Shown here piece by piece: positions 1 through 7,204 of a DNA stretch of 64,000 bases. The notes below the pieces were generated by a model. That model ran no database searches. It worked only from the letters and a program-made list of their open reading frames with translations, and was not told the origin of the DNA. Each line of letters opens with the position of its first letter. Position 1 is the first letter of the stretch. Position numbers and translations under genes: made by a program. The stretch is taken from NCBI GenBank assembly GCA_029006155.1, contig JAQXGF010000094.1:1-64000 (forward strand). The letters are read 5' to 3'. This DNA comes from Lachnospiraceae bacterium. GTDB taxonomy: Bacteria; Bacillota; Clostridia; Lachnospirales; Lachnospiraceae.

Positions 1-177
1 GGCCACATCGGAGCCGACCTGATCACACTGGCCTCCATGCTCCGGATTCCGGTCACGATGCACAACGTACCGGAAGAAGCGATCTTCCGCCCGCACGTAT
101 GGGCATCCTTCGGGACAAAGGATCTGGAAGCGGCCGATCTGGCTGCGTGCCGGGCATATGGGCCGAGGTACCGCTAA
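1..177 (+). CDS. C-terminal end of an unidentified protein (partial)
   Basis: Frame 1 is open from the first base and ends at TAA 175-177, giving 58 residues that end in AYGPRYR. The codon use matches the neighbours and a good terminator follows at 203-230, so this is very likely the real end of a gene that begins outside the window. I do not recognise the family. The fragment holds a hydrophobic stretch ([17 protein letters not shown]) and a short HVWASFG motif, with no known catalytic signature. Confidence 0.6.
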   Translation, partial: GHIGADLITLASMLRIPVTMHNVPEEAIFRPHVWASFGTKDLEAADLAACRAYGPRYR

Positions 178-202
178 AAAAGAAAGAAAAAGAACAGACA
201 GA

Positions 203-230
203 GGGCGCAGGTTGCAATAGACCTGCGCCC
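203..230. terminator. Intrinsic terminator between convergent genes
   Basis: A perfect 10-bp stem (GGGCGCAGGT / ACCTGCGCCC) with an 8-nt loop is followed by GTGTTTT on the plus strand. On the minus strand it is followed by a T-rich run. It lies between two converging genes, so it can serve both. Confidence 0.85.
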
Positions 231-235
231 GTGTT

Positions 236-1225
236 TTAGTCAATCAAATCATTCTGAAACCGCGACAGATGCTCATACGGCAGGATCAGCCGTCCGCGGT
301 AGAGGCCGCAGCCGTCGTTGATCAGGCTGTTGTTCATGGCGGAGAACATGTTGACATCGAGCTTGGAAAGGTCGAGCTGGAGCAGTTGCATGCCGCGCTC
401 GTAGGCTTCGTCGAAGTAGATGTTTTCTCCGACCGGAACGGCGTCTCTTCTGGCGCGCTCATTTTCCTGACGCTTTTCATAGCCGAGATGGTTGGCCGGG
501 CCGATTTCAGCGATGTCGTCCATACGTTTGGTGCGCAGCTGCACTTCCATGTAGGAGCGGGAGCTGTTGTCATAAAAGGTGATATGGAGCGACTGGTAGC
601 CGTAGACATTCTGTTCGCAGATGTAGTCCCGGTAATAGGGTCTGGCATCGTCGTTCAGCAGTGGAGAGGTGCTCTCCTTTACTCCATTTGCAGGCTCGAC
701 GGTGAAGCCGCGCTCTTCTAAGAAGGATGGAAGGACATTTGCGATCTCATACAGATACTTTAGTTCCTGCGCTTCCCGGTCTTCTTCGCGCTCTAAATGG
801 CAGCGCGGCATGGAAATGACGATCCGGTAGGCGATGAAATCCCGGAAACAGCTCAGACGGTTTTTCAGCTCTGAGAGCGGCGGATAGGTATCATGCTGTG
901 TATAATAATCGTAAATAAATTCGACGATATAGCCGTTGAATTTTTCTTCCGCCCGGATGAGGGACTTGATCCGCCCCTTGAATGTGAAGGCGAGGAAGGG
1001 ATATTCCCGTGCCATATATTTGTAGAACTCCCGGATCTGCTGCGACTGAGCAGTCAGGAAATCATTGTGTTCGAGCAGCTCCCGGATCTGGAGGAGAAAA
1101 TTGCAGTGCACAAGGTCGATCTCGTTGCGGGTCCTGCGTGCTTCTTTTCGTAAATCTTCAATGTATTTTTGCAGAATCCGGAGCAGAGTGTCTCCGGAGT
1201 AGAGGTAATCGTTTAGTGTAATCAT
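236..1225 (-). CDS. RelA/SpoT-domain (p)ppGpp synthetase-like protein
   Basis: This 329-residue protein has the nucleotidyltransferase fold of alarmone synthetases. It shows an RIKS..EEKF segment near residue 85, the FRDFIAYRIVI strand near 127, GYQSLHITF near 210 and MEVQLRT near 226; the last two are the hallmark substrate-binding motifs of the RelA/SpoT domain. It lacks the HD hydrolase, TGS and ACT domains of long Rel, so it resembles a small alarmone synthetase, though it is longer than the usual 210-260 residues. It has about 85 extra N-terminal helical residues and a C-terminal extension. The minus-strand start has a good AGGAG site. Synthetase activity is inferred. Some RelA/SpoT-domain proteins pyrophosphorylate other substrates, so the product is not certain. 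Confidence 0.85.
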   Translation of the reverse strand: MITLNDYLYSGDTLLRILQKYIEDLRKEARRTRNEIDLVHCNFLLQIRELLEHNDFLTAQSQQIREFYKYMAREYPFLAFTFKGRIKSLIRAEEKFNGYIVEFIYDYYTQHDTYPPLSELKNRLSCFRDFIAYRIVISMPRCHLEREEDREAQELKYLYEIANVLPSFLEERGFTVEPANGVKESTSPLLNDDARPYYRDYICEQNVYGYQSLHITFYDNSSRSYMEVQLRTKRMDDIAEIGPANHLGYEKRQENERARRDAVPVGENIYFDEAYERGMQLLQLDLSKLDVNMFSAMNNSLINDGCGLYRGRLILPYEHLSRFQNDLID

Positions 1226-1315
1226 AAGAGGAACTCCTGTTTTGAAATTTTCGTGGAGTAGTTATCCACCTAATCATTATTTTAGCAGAATTAAGGAGAA
1301 ACCCGCAAGTAGTTT

Positions 1316-1520
1316 TAACGAGCCAAGCAAGTCCCCTGCTTCAATTGCGCGGAGCAATAAGCAGTGGGTTGGGACTTGCTTGTATCAGGAGGAGTGCAAA
1401 CTCCTTCTGATAAGCTGCGAAGCAGCTGCTCGGTTATGACATATCATAAGGAGGGACCCGCTTGCGGGAGGATTCCTTATGATCCTACAAGTAGCGAAGC
1501 GGATTGCGAATATCTGCTTT
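1316..1520 (+). repeat. Structured intergenic repeat family 1, full copy A
   Basis: The copy is a chain of hairpins. An outer stem (TAACGAGC 1316-1323 with GCTCGGTTA 1428-1436) encloses AAGCAAGTCCC/GGGACTTGCTT, TATCAGGAGGAGT/ACTCCTTCTGATA and AGCTGC-GAA-GCAGCT. Outside it come ATCATAAGGA/TCCTTATGAT with an inner CCCGC/GCGGG, and finally AAGCGGAT/ATCTGCTT. Compared with copy B (1766-1970), the outer stem and the second hairpin differ on both arms, yet pairing is kept. The function is unknown. Confidence 0.85.
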
Positions 1521-1580
1521 TAACCGAATCAAGCCACTCCTGATAAGCTGCGAAGCGGATTGCGAATATCCGCTTTGACA
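1521..1580 (+). repeat. Repeat family 1, shortened copy directly after copy A
   Basis: It starts TAACCGAATCAAGCCACTCC, skips most of the inner hairpins, and runs into the terminal module GAAGCGGATTGCGAATATCC followed by GCTTTGACA. It looks like an internally deleted derivative fused to copy A. Confidence 0.8.
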
Positions 1581-1593
1581 AGAGAATAAACGA

Positions 1594-1622
1594 TTGACAA
1601 TGTATACCAGAATGACTATCAT
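1594..1622 (+). promoter_or_regulatory. Consensus sigma-A-type promoter with no gene behind it
   Basis: TTGACA at 1594-1599 and TATCAT at 1617-1622 are separated by 17 bp. Transcription would begin near 1629, exactly at the foot of the hairpin at 1630-1664, so any transcript would be very short unless the hairpin is read through. Confidence 0.5.
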
Positions 1623-1629
1623 TACGGTG

Positions 1630-1664
1630 AAAAGGCAGTTCTTTTAAAAGAGGCGCTGCCTTTT
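1630..1664 (+). terminator. Terminator-like hairpin directly after a promoter
   Basis: AAAAGGCAG pairs with CTGCCTTTT around a 17-nt loop. The descending arm ends in TTTT and is followed by a T-rich stretch. No coding gene lies directly upstream. Confidence 0.6.
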
Positions 1665-1765
1665 ATGTATTTTATCGTTACCACTTATCTCCGTAGCGTT
1701 GCTGCGGGGAGTGACGGCTGCGAGCAACGAGCCAGGTATGTTTCCGTTGTCCGCAGAGAAATATT

Positions 1766-1970
1766 TAACCGAATCAAGCAAGTCCCCTGCTTCAATTGCG
1801 CAAAGCAATAAGCAGTGGGTTGGGACTTGCTTGTATCAGGAGTGGTGCAAGCCACTCCTGATAAGCTGCGAAGCAGCATTCGGTTATGACATATCATAAG
1901 GAGGGACCCGCTTGCGGGAGGATTCCTTATGATCCTACAAGTAGCGAAGCGGATTGCGAATATCCACTTG
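1766..1970 (+). repeat. Structured intergenic repeat family 1, full copy B
   Basis: It has the same hairpin chain as copy A. The outer stem is TAACCGAAT (1766-1774) with ATTCGGTTA (1878-1886). The second hairpin is a perfect 12-bp TATCAGGAGTGG/CCACTCCTGATA. The hairpin ATCATAAGGA/TCCTTATGAT lies at 1893-1902 and 1924-1933, and the terminal module at 1947-1969. Confidence 0.85.
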
Positions 1971-1981
1971 ACCCGAAGGAA

Positions 1982-2046
1982 GCAAGTAGCAAAGCCAGCC
2001 CCGTCAGCAGAGCAGCAGGGATGGAGTGCGAATATCCGCTTTGACC
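1982..2046 (+). repeat. Repeat family 1, variant terminal module
   Basis: The stretch GCAAGTAGCAAAGCC through GCGAATATCCGCTTTGAC carries an extra CAGC-rich hairpin inside the terminal module, as does the copy at 9.5 kb. It ends about 36 bp before the start codon of the HAD gene. Confidence 0.65.
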
Positions 2047-2082
2047 TTGCAGCGCAAATTACAGAAAGATGAGGAATATATC

Positions 2083-2748
2083 ATGGAAAGACAGTTTCCG
2101 GAATTTTCAGCAGTATTATTTGATATGGATGGCGTGATCTTTGACACAGAGAAGGTCGTCATAGCATGTTGGCAGGAGGTGGCAAAAAAGTATGGGATCC
2201 CACATATCGAGGAGACTTGCCGGAAGTGCCTCGGGCTGAATCAGGAGGCGACGGTGCGCATTTTTCTGGATACCTATGGAGAGAATTTTCCATATGCGGC
2301 ATATAAGCAGGAAATGCGGGAACTGTTTTTCGGACCGTATTATGAGCAGAGTCTGACCGTGAAAAAAGGTGGCCGGGAGTTGCTCGCAGCTTTAAAGGGG
2401 GCGCACATTCCGGTCGCTCTGGCGACTTCGACAGCGCAGGCGAGCGTCTTAAAAGAGCTGCAGGACGCGGGTATTCGCGATTATTTCGATCAGGTCATCT
2501 GCGGCGATATGGTCAGCCACAGCAAGCCGCACCCGGAAATATTTCTCACCGCGTGCGCAGCGCTCGGAGCGCAGCCGGAAAAGACGATCGTGATCGAGGA
2601 TTCCTACAATGGCATTCGCGCTGCACACGCAGGCGGTATGATGCCCGTCATGGTGCCGGATCTGCTGCAGCCGACCGGGGAGATCGAACAGATGACGATG
2701 GCGGTGTGCGAGAGTTTGCTGGAAGTGAAGGAAAGAATGAGATTATAA
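2083..2748 (+). CDS. HAD-family phosphatase / beta-phosphoglucomutase-like
   Basis: This 221-residue cytoplasmic hydrolase is of HAD subfamily I. FDMDGVIFDTE near residue 10 carries the nucleophile Asp and acid/base Asp, TSTA near 110 is motif II, KPHPEIF near 145 holds the motif III Lys, and IEDSYNG near 167 supplies the magnesium-binding Asp. The inserted helical cap after motif I is typical of beta-phosphoglucomutases and sugar-phosphate phosphatases. The ORF opens at 2026, but that part lies in a repeat. ATG 2083 has GAGGA seven bases upstream and starts just before the conserved core, so I prefer it. The substrate cannot be told from the sequence. Confidence 0.85.
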   Translation: MERQFPEFSAVLFDMDGVIFDTEKVVIACWQEVAKKYGIPHIEETCRKCLGLNQEATVRIFLDTYGENFPYAAYKQEMRELFFGPYYEQSLTVKKGGRELLAALKGAHIPVALATSTAQASVLKELQDAGIRDYFDQVICGDMVSHSKPHPEIFLTACAALGAQPEKTIVIEDSYNGIRAAHAGGMMPVMVPDLLQPTGEIEQMTMAVCESLLEVKERMRL

Positions 2749-2758
2749 AAATAAATAG

Positions 2759-2786
2759 TTGCATTTTCTTATAATTTATGTATAAT
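2759..2786 (+). promoter_or_regulatory. Promoter
   Basis: TTGCAT at 2759-2764 and TATAAT at 2781-2786 are 16 bp apart. They lie upstream of the broken small reading frame at 2819. Confidence 0.55.
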
Positions 2787-2818
2787 TAAAGAGGATTATA
2801 AAAAAGGAAGGATGCTAC

Positions 2819-2912
2819 ATGTATAAAGTAGAAATTTGCAGTTTATCGTGTTTATGGAACTGCAATGACAGTAGAGCCTTTGATTTTAGAAAATGGTGAG
2901 TTCTCAATATAG
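2819..2912 (+). pseudogene. Broken small reading frame (frameshifted remnant)
   Basis: A good promoter and an AAGGAAGGA site precede ATG 2819 (MYKVEICS...). That frame soon stops being protein-like. The next frame then reads VYRVYGTAMTVEPLILENGEFSI followed by TAG 2910-2912, which looks like a natural C-terminus. A single-base frameshift in a short gene explains both. I do not recognise the family. It sits just before a toxin-antitoxin operon. Confidence 0.4.
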
Positions 2913-2918
2913 GAACGA

Positions 2919-2978
2919 TTGACAGGTGCATAATAATAACATATAATAAATGTACTAAAAAGCGTACTGTTTTAGGTA
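2919..2978 (+). promoter_or_regulatory. Promoter and probable operator of the yefM-yoeB operon
   Basis: TTGACA at 2919-2924 and TATAAT at 2942-2947 are exactly 17 bp apart. Directly downstream lies an imperfect dyad (TGTAC...GTACA, with TACTAAAA against TTTTAGGTA) between the promoter and the start codon. That is a usual place for YefM-type autorepression. The operator role is inferred. Confidence 0.7.
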
Positions 2979-2994
2979 CAGAAAGAGGTATGGC

Positions 2995-3297
2995 ATGATA
3001 GCAACAAGACAAATGGATATTAGAGCCAACTTAAAGAAATATTTTGATTATGCCTTTAATGGTGAACCGGTAATCGTTTCACGTAAAGAAAATAAAAATG
3101 TTGTAGTTATTTCTGAAAAGGAATACAATGATTTGCTAAAAGCAAAAAGGAATGCGGAATACCTTGAAAAACTGGCCAGAAGTCATGAGGAACTCGAACA
3201 GGGCAAAACCATTTCTTTTTCCATGGAAGAGCTGAAAGCAATGGAAAGTGATAACTGGAAGCCAACACAGAAAATTATAGATTTTATGGGAAAGTAG
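2995..3297 (+). CDS. yefM: YefM/Phd-family antitoxin
   Basis: A 100-residue protein of the Phd/YefM family. The N-terminal half (ATRQMDIRANLKKYFDYAF, then PVIVSRKENKNVVVISEKEYNDL) is the DNA-binding and dimerisation fold. The acidic C-terminal tail would wrap the toxin. The family neutralises its cognate RNase and represses its own operon with it. AGAGG lies six bases before ATG 2995; an upstream ATG at 2990 runs straight into a stop. The toxin gene begins three bases after the stop codon, so the two are translationally coupled. Confidence 0.88.
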   Translation: MIATRQMDIRANLKKYFDYAFNGEPVIVSRKENKNVVVISEKEYNDLLKAKRNAEYLEKLARSHEELEQGKTISFSMEELKAMESDNWKPTQKIIDFMGK

Positions 3298-3300
3298 CAT

Positions 3301-3564
3301 ATGAATGATTTCACTTTTACGACACAGGGGTTTCAGGACTATTTATACTGGCAGGTGCAGGATAGAAAGACATTAAAGAAAATTAATGTACTTTTGGAAG
3401 ATATAAAGCGTAATGGGGCATTGACTGGAATCAGAAAGCCGGAGAAATTAAAGAATCGTCCTGAATATTCGAGGAGAATAGACGAATATAACAGATTAGT
3501 ATATGAGATAGATGAATTGCAGAACATCAAAATTATTTCTTGTAAGGGACATTATGAAGACTAG
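3301..3564 (+). CDS. yoeB: YoeB/Txe-family mRNA interferase toxin
   Basis: An 87-residue RelE-superfamily toxin of the YoeB branch. It would cut mRNA in the ribosomal A site. Residues matching the YoeB active site are visible: Glu48 in RKPEKLK, Arg65 in RRIDEYNRLVYEI, and the near-terminal His84-Tyr85. The protein ends GHYED, two residues beyond the usual His-Tyr end. It follows the antitoxin by three bases with no strong site of its own, so translation probably depends on the antitoxin frame. The catalytic set looks complete, so an active toxin is likely. Confidence 0.88.
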   Translation: MNDFTFTTQGFQDYLYWQVQDRKTLKKINVLLEDIKRNGALTGIRKPEKLKNRPEYSRRIDEYNRLVYEIDELQNIKIISCKGHYED

Positions 3565-3721
3565 AATAAAAATGCTGTGACTTTTGGTATTTGTTCAGAT
3601 GCGATTGTGGCAGGAGTGCGCATGAAAAGTGATAACTGAATCGTGCCACACTTAGAGAGGCCCATGTCAGCAAATGCCTTATCTGGCATGCAGCGGAAGA
3701 TTGCATGCCTGCTCCGAACAT

Positions 3722-3758
3722 AAAAAAGACCGGAAACCTTGATTTTATCAGTGTTTCC
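3722..3758 (-). terminator. Terminator of the downstream tRNA-Pro copy
   Basis: Read on the minus strand, GTTTCC-type and GGAAAC arms are followed by a run of six T. It is a partly decayed copy of the terminator at 3876-3914 and lies 19 bases after the tRNA 3' end. Confidence 0.6.
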
Positions 3759-3776
3759 AGCAATTTTTGTAAGGAG

Positions 3777-3850
3777 TCGATGCGACAGGATTTGAACCTG
3801 CGACCTCTGCGTCCCGAACGCAGCGCTCTACCAAGCTGAGCCACGCATCG
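3777..3850 (-). tRNA. tRNA-Pro(CGG), copy 2
   Basis: This is a 74-nt cloverleaf on the minus strand. The acceptor is CGATGCG/CGCATCG, the D arm GCTC..GAGC, the anticodon stem CTGCG/CGCAG around TTCGGGA (anticodon CGG, proline), and the T arm GCAGG-TTCAAAT-CCTGT. The discriminator is A and CCA is not encoded. It is identical to the copy at 3930-4003. The ORF-track protein 3533..4021 is only the translation of these tRNAs. Confidence 0.95.
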
Positions 3851-3875
3851 ATATATAATTGTAAAGCAGTTTGAT

Positions 3876-3914
3876 TGAAAAAGACCGGAAACTAAAAACT
3901 TAAATGTTTCCGGT
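3876..3914 (-). terminator. Terminator of the upstream tRNA-Pro copy
   Basis: On the minus strand, ACCGGAAAC and GTTTCCGGT form a perfect 9-bp stem followed by CTTTTT. It lies between the two tRNA genes. Confidence 0.8.
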
Positions 3915-3929
3915 GCCCCTGCCAAGGAG

Positions 3930-4003
3930 TCGATGCGACAGGATTTGAACCTGCGACCTCTGCGTCCCGAACGCAGCGCTCTACCAAGCTGAGCCACGCA
4001 TCG
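3930..4003 (-). tRNA. tRNA-Pro(CGG), copy 1
   Basis: A 74-nt tRNA identical in sequence to the copy at 3777-3850, with anticodon CGG for proline. It lies nearest the shared promoter at 4041-4069. The two genes are offset by 153 bp, and each is followed by its own related terminator, so the pair arose by tandem duplication of gene, leader end and terminator. Confidence 0.95.
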
Positions 4004-4040
4004 ATAATAATTGTGAAGCACTCTGTGTTTCAGCCTGTTT

Positions 4041-4069
4041 AGTATAGCATTGGAAACTCAAAAATGCAA
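4041..4069 (-). promoter_or_regulatory. Promoter of the tRNA-Pro genes
   Basis: On the minus strand, TTGCAT (4069-4064) and TATACT (4046-4041) are separated by 17 bp. Transcription would start near 4034, about 30 bases before the first tRNA. Confidence 0.75.
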
Positions 4070-4192
4070 GCGCTTTTTTTGAAAAAACTTAAAGTTTTTC
4101 TATTTTCAGGAAAAAGTGATAAAATCAGAAAATTTATAAAGAGCAAAGAAGTAAAGTATTTGAAAAATATGTAGAAAGCAGAGCAGTAATTC

Positions 4193-4221
4193 CTGACGGT
4201 TCTATCGGAATATGTTAAAAT
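4193..4221 (+). promoter_or_regulatory. rhaB: Probable promoter of the rhamnose genes
   Basis: CTGACG at 4193-4198 and TAAAAT at 4216-4221 are 17 bp apart. They precede rhaB by about 95 bases. The -35 element is weak, as expected for an activated promoter. No regulator gene is adjacent. Confidence 0.45.
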
Positions 4222-4314
4222 AGAGTGGATGAATGTGCCGGGCGAAAATACAGAAGGAACCGCGGGGACAGCGGGGGGAAACGTGATAACAAAAATGAAA
4301 GCAGGAGGGGTGAC

Positions 4315-5718
4315 ATGCAATATTATCTGGCAATTGACATTGGGGCATCCAGCGGACGGCATGTGCTGGGCTGGATCAAGGATGGAAAGCTTCGGCTGGA
4401 AGAGGTGTATCGGTTTGAGAACGGGATGCAAAAGAAGGACGGGCATCTCATATGGGATACGAAGCGGCTGTTTGCAGAGATCCTGACGGGGATGAGGCGC
4501 TGCAAGGAGATCGGAAAGATTCCGGCGAGCGTCGGTGTCGATACGTGGGCGGTGGATTATGTACTGCTTGACGAGAAGGAGGAACTGCTCGGGGAGGCAT
4601 ATGGCTACCGGGATAGCCGTACGCAGGGGATGGATGAGCTGGTGTACCAGCATATTCCAGAGGCGGAACTGTATGCCATTACCGGGATTCAGAAGCAGCC
4701 ATTTAATACGATCTACCAGCTGATGGCGGTGAAACAGCAGCACCCGGAATATCTGAAGCAGGCGAGGACGTTTCTGATGCTTCCGGACTATTTTCATTTT
4801 CTGCTGATGGGTAAAAAGGTGCAGGAGTATACGAACGCTACGTCGACTCAGCTCGTAAACGCGCATACAAACGAGTGGGATCGGGCGCTTTTGAGACGGC
4901 TGGGATATCCGGAAAAGCTGTTTGGAGCGCTTGCGATGCCGGGAACGACCGTTGGATGGCTGAAAAAAGAGATCGAAGCGGAAGTCGGCTATGCGTGTCA
5001 GGTTGTGCTTCCGGCGACGCATGACACGGGTTCAGCAGTGCTGGCAGTGCCGTCGCAAAAGGAGGATACGCTGTATATCAGCTCCGGTACCTGGTCCTTG
5101 ATCGGTGTGGAGCAGAAGGAGCCGATCTGTACGGAGGCGAGCCGACAGGCGAATTTTACAAATGAAGGCGGCTATGCATACCGGTATCGCTATTTGAAAA
5201 ATATCATGGGGCTGTGGATGATCCAGTCGGTGCGGCGGGAACTGCCGGAGCACTATTCGTTTTCGGAGCTCTGCGATCTGGCGAGGGAGAGTCAGACATT
5301 TCCATCGCGGGTGGATGTCAATGCGGATGTATTTCTCGCACCGGAGTCAATGACGGAAGCGATTCAGCAGGAATGTGCACGTACCATGCAGCCAATGCCA
5401 CAGACGCCGGGTGAGCTGGCGGCAGTCATTTACCAGAGTCTGGCAGAGAGCTATGCGGCGGCGATCAAAGAGCTGGAGCAGCTGACTGATACCCATTACG
5501 AGGAGATCCACATCGTAGGTGGCGGAAGCAATGCGGCGTACTTAAATGAGCTGACGGCAGAAAAATCCGGCCTGCGTGTGCTGGCCGGCCCGGCAGAGGC
5601 GACGGCGATCGGCAATCTCGCGGCACAGATGATTGCGGCGGGAGTGTTTGCAGATTACCGGGAAGCGCGGACATGCATTCTACAGTCTTGTGAGATGAAG
5701 TATTACGGGGAAAGTTAA
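4315..5718 (+). CDS. rhaB: Rhamnulokinase
   Basis: A 467-residue FGGY-family sugar kinase that phosphorylates L-rhamnulose to rhamnulose 1-phosphate with ATP. The N-terminal phosphate loop reads LAIDIGASSGR, and VGVDTWAVDYVLLD near residue 78 contacts sugar. ATHDTGSAV near 240 carries the catalytic Asp, and the ATP-side GGGSNAAYLNELTA and GPAEATAIGN motifs lie near 400 and 425. The ORF opens at 4225, but ATG 4315 has AGGAGGGG five bases upstream and begins at the conserved first strand. It is the first gene of the rhaB-rhaA-rhaD set. The 215-bp gap to rhaA holds a copy of repeat family 1, so the operon is interrupted by non-coding structure. Confidence 0.95.
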   Translation: MQYYLAIDIGASSGRHVLGWIKDGKLRLEEVYRFENGMQKKDGHLIWDTKRLFAEILTGMRRCKEIGKIPASVGVDTWAVDYVLLDEKEELLGEAYGYRDSRTQGMDELVYQHIPEAELYAITGIQKQPFNTIYQLMAVKQQHPEYLKQARTFLMLPDYFHFLLMGKKVQEYTNATSTQLVNAHTNEWDRALLRRLGYPEKLFGALAMPGTTVGWLKKEIEAEVGYACQVVLPATHDTGSAVLAVPSQKEDTLYISSGTWSLIGVEQKEPICTEASRQANFTNEGGYAYRYRYLKNIMGLWMIQSVRRELPEHYSFSELCDLARESQTFPSRVDVNADVFLAPESMTEAIQQECARTMQPMPQTPGELAAVIYQSLAESYAAAIKELEQLTDTHYEEIHIVGGGSNAAYLNELTAEKSGLRVLAGPAEATAIGNLAAQMIAAGVFADYREARTCILQSCEMKYYGES

Positions 5719-5825
5719 AGTGGATATTTGCAATTTAACCGAATCAAGCCACTCCTGATAAGCTGCGAAGCAGCTATTCGGTTAATGAGCAAGTAGCGAA
5801 GCGGATTGCGAATATCCGCTTGACA
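5716..5825 (+). repeat. Repeat family 1, compact copy C between rhaB and rhaA
   Basis: The outer stem AACCGAAT/ATTCGGTT encloses CCACTCCTGATA and the AGCTGC-GAA-GCAGCT hairpin, so the first two hairpins are deleted. An inverted terminal module flanks it on the left (AGTGGATATTTGCAAT) and a direct one on the right (ATTGCGAATATCCGCTT). This gives imperfect terminal inverted repeats of about 17 bp, matching at 15. It starts essentially at the rhaB stop codon. Confidence 0.8.
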
Positions 5826-5933
5826 TAACGCTTCCAATGAGAAAGGACAGGCGGAATATTCACTGAAAGTTCGTGAACGTTACAGTTTTATAAAGGCAAA
5901 AGCCTATGAAAAAAGAAAGTGGGGACAGATACG

Positions 5934-7190
5934 ATGACAACAACCGAACGCTACGAAGCGGCAAAAGAACTTTACAAGGAGATTGGCGTCGATACCGATG
6001 CGGCGCTGGAGACATTGAAGAACATTCCGATTTCTCTGCACTGCTGGCAGGGAGACGATGTCGGCGGATTTGACCAGAGAGGCCCACTGACCGGAGGAAT
6101 CCAGGCGACCGGAAATTATCCGGGAAAGGCACGGACACCGGAGGAGCTGATGGCAGATATCGATGAGGTGCTGGCACTCGCACCGGGGGCGGCCAAACTG
6201 AATTTGCATGCCTCCTATGCGATTTTTAAGGACGGGGAATTTGCAGACCGGGATGCGCTGCTTCCGGAGCACTTTTCAAAATGGGTGGAGTTTGCCCGCG
6301 AGCGTGGACTGGGGCTGGACTTTAATCCGACGCTGTTTTCGCATCCGATGGTAAAGGACAACCTGACCTTATCCAGCCCGGATGAGGAGGTACGAGCCTT
6401 CTGGATCCGGCACTGTCAGGCGTGTATTAGGATCTCTGAATATTTTGCAAAGGAACTGGGACAGCCCTGCCTGATGAATATCTGGATTCCGGATGGGTAT
6501 AAGGATATTCCGGCGGACCGGCTGTCACCGCGGGCAAGATTCAAAGAGGCACTTGATCAGATCCTTTCGATCCCTTATGATAAAGAAAACGTGCTCGTCA
6601 GCCTTGAATCGAAAGTATTTGGCATCGGACTGGAGTCCTATACGGTCGGTTCTTCTGAATTTACGGTCAATTATGCGGCAAGCCGCGGGATCCTTCTACT
6701 GATGGATAATGGCCATTATCATCCGACAGAGGTCGTATCAGATAAAATTTCTTCGATGCTGCTGTTTTTCCCGAAGTTGGCCTTACATGTCACAAGACCG
6801 GTGCGCTGGGATTCAGACCATGTCGTATTATTTGACGATGAGACGAAAGAGATCGCAAAAGAGATCGTGCGGAACGATGCGCTGGACCGGGTGCTGATCG
6901 GGCTGGACTTTTTCGATGCGAGCATCAACCGGATCGCGGCGTGGACGGTCGGCATGCGCAGTATGAGAAAAGCGCTGCTCTATGCGCTGCTTTGCCCGAA
7001 TGCACATCTGACGACGCTTCAGCAGGAAGGAAGGCTGACCGAGGTACTGATGCTGCAGGAGGAATTAAAGACGATGCCGTTTGGGGCAGTATGGGATCGG
7101 TTCTGCGAAAGCTGTGGCGCACCGGTGCGCAGTGCGTGGTATGAGAAGGTACAGGCGTATGAGAAGGACGTGCTGGTGAAACGTATCTAA
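5934..7190 (+). CDS. rhaA: L-rhamnose isomerase
   Basis: A 418-residue metal-dependent isomerase converting L-rhamnose to L-rhamnulose, the normal length for RhaA. Family motifs are clear: [13 protein letters not shown] near residue 30, NLHASYA near 83, [11 protein letters not shown] near 180, [10 protein letters not shown] near 222, the metal-binding [12 protein letters not shown] near 255, and [13 protein letters not shown] near 285. The ORF can start at GTG 5919, but ATG 5934 gives the standard length and has a GGGG site about nine bases upstream. Fourteen bases separate it from rhaD, so those two are surely cotranscribed. Confidence 0.96.
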   Translation: MTTTERYEAAKELYKEIGVDTDAALETLKNIPISLHCWQGDDVGGFDQRGPLTGGIQATGNYPGKARTPEELMADIDEVLALAPGAAKLNLHASYAIFKDGEFADRDALLPEHFSKWVEFARERGLGLDFNPTLFSHPMVKDNLTLSSPDEEVRAFWIRHCQACIRISEYFAKELGQPCLMNIWIPDGYKDIPADRLSPRARFKEALDQILSIPYDKENVLVSLESKVFGIGLESYTVGSSEFTVNYAASRGILLLMDNGHYHPTEVVSDKISSMLLFFPKLALHVTRPVRWDSDHVVLFDDETKEIAKEIVRNDALDRVLIGLDFFDASINRIAAWTVGMRSMRKALLYALLCPNAHLTTLQQEGRLTEVLMLQEELKTMPFGAVWDRFCESCGAPVRSAWYEKVQAYEKDVLVKRI

Positions 7191-7204
7191 ACAGGAGGAT
7201 TGTT

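Larger units (their letters stand above)
1226..2082. other. Repeat-filled intergenic region
   Basis: This 857-bp gap has no convincing gene. The ORF-track entries here are all parts of repeats. It holds two full copies of a structured repeat (1316-1520 and 1766-1970), two shorter derivatives (1521-1580 and 1982-2046), and a promoter-plus-hairpin unit at 1594-1664. Confidence 0.8.

Noticed and set aside
1316-2046. CRISPR array or tRNA genes in the repeat cluster
   Set aside because: There are no regularly spaced short direct repeats with unique spacers. The cloverleaf lacks an anticodon arm and T-loop sequence of a tRNA.
3533-4021. 162-aa minus-strand ORF with repeated VAQLGRALRSGRRGRRFKSCRID
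   Set aside because: It is the conceptual translation of the two tRNA-Pro genes, a common false ORF.
4039-5022. 327-aa minus-strand ORF opposite rhaB
   Set aside because: Shadow of rhaB; basic, low-complexity translation with no family motif.
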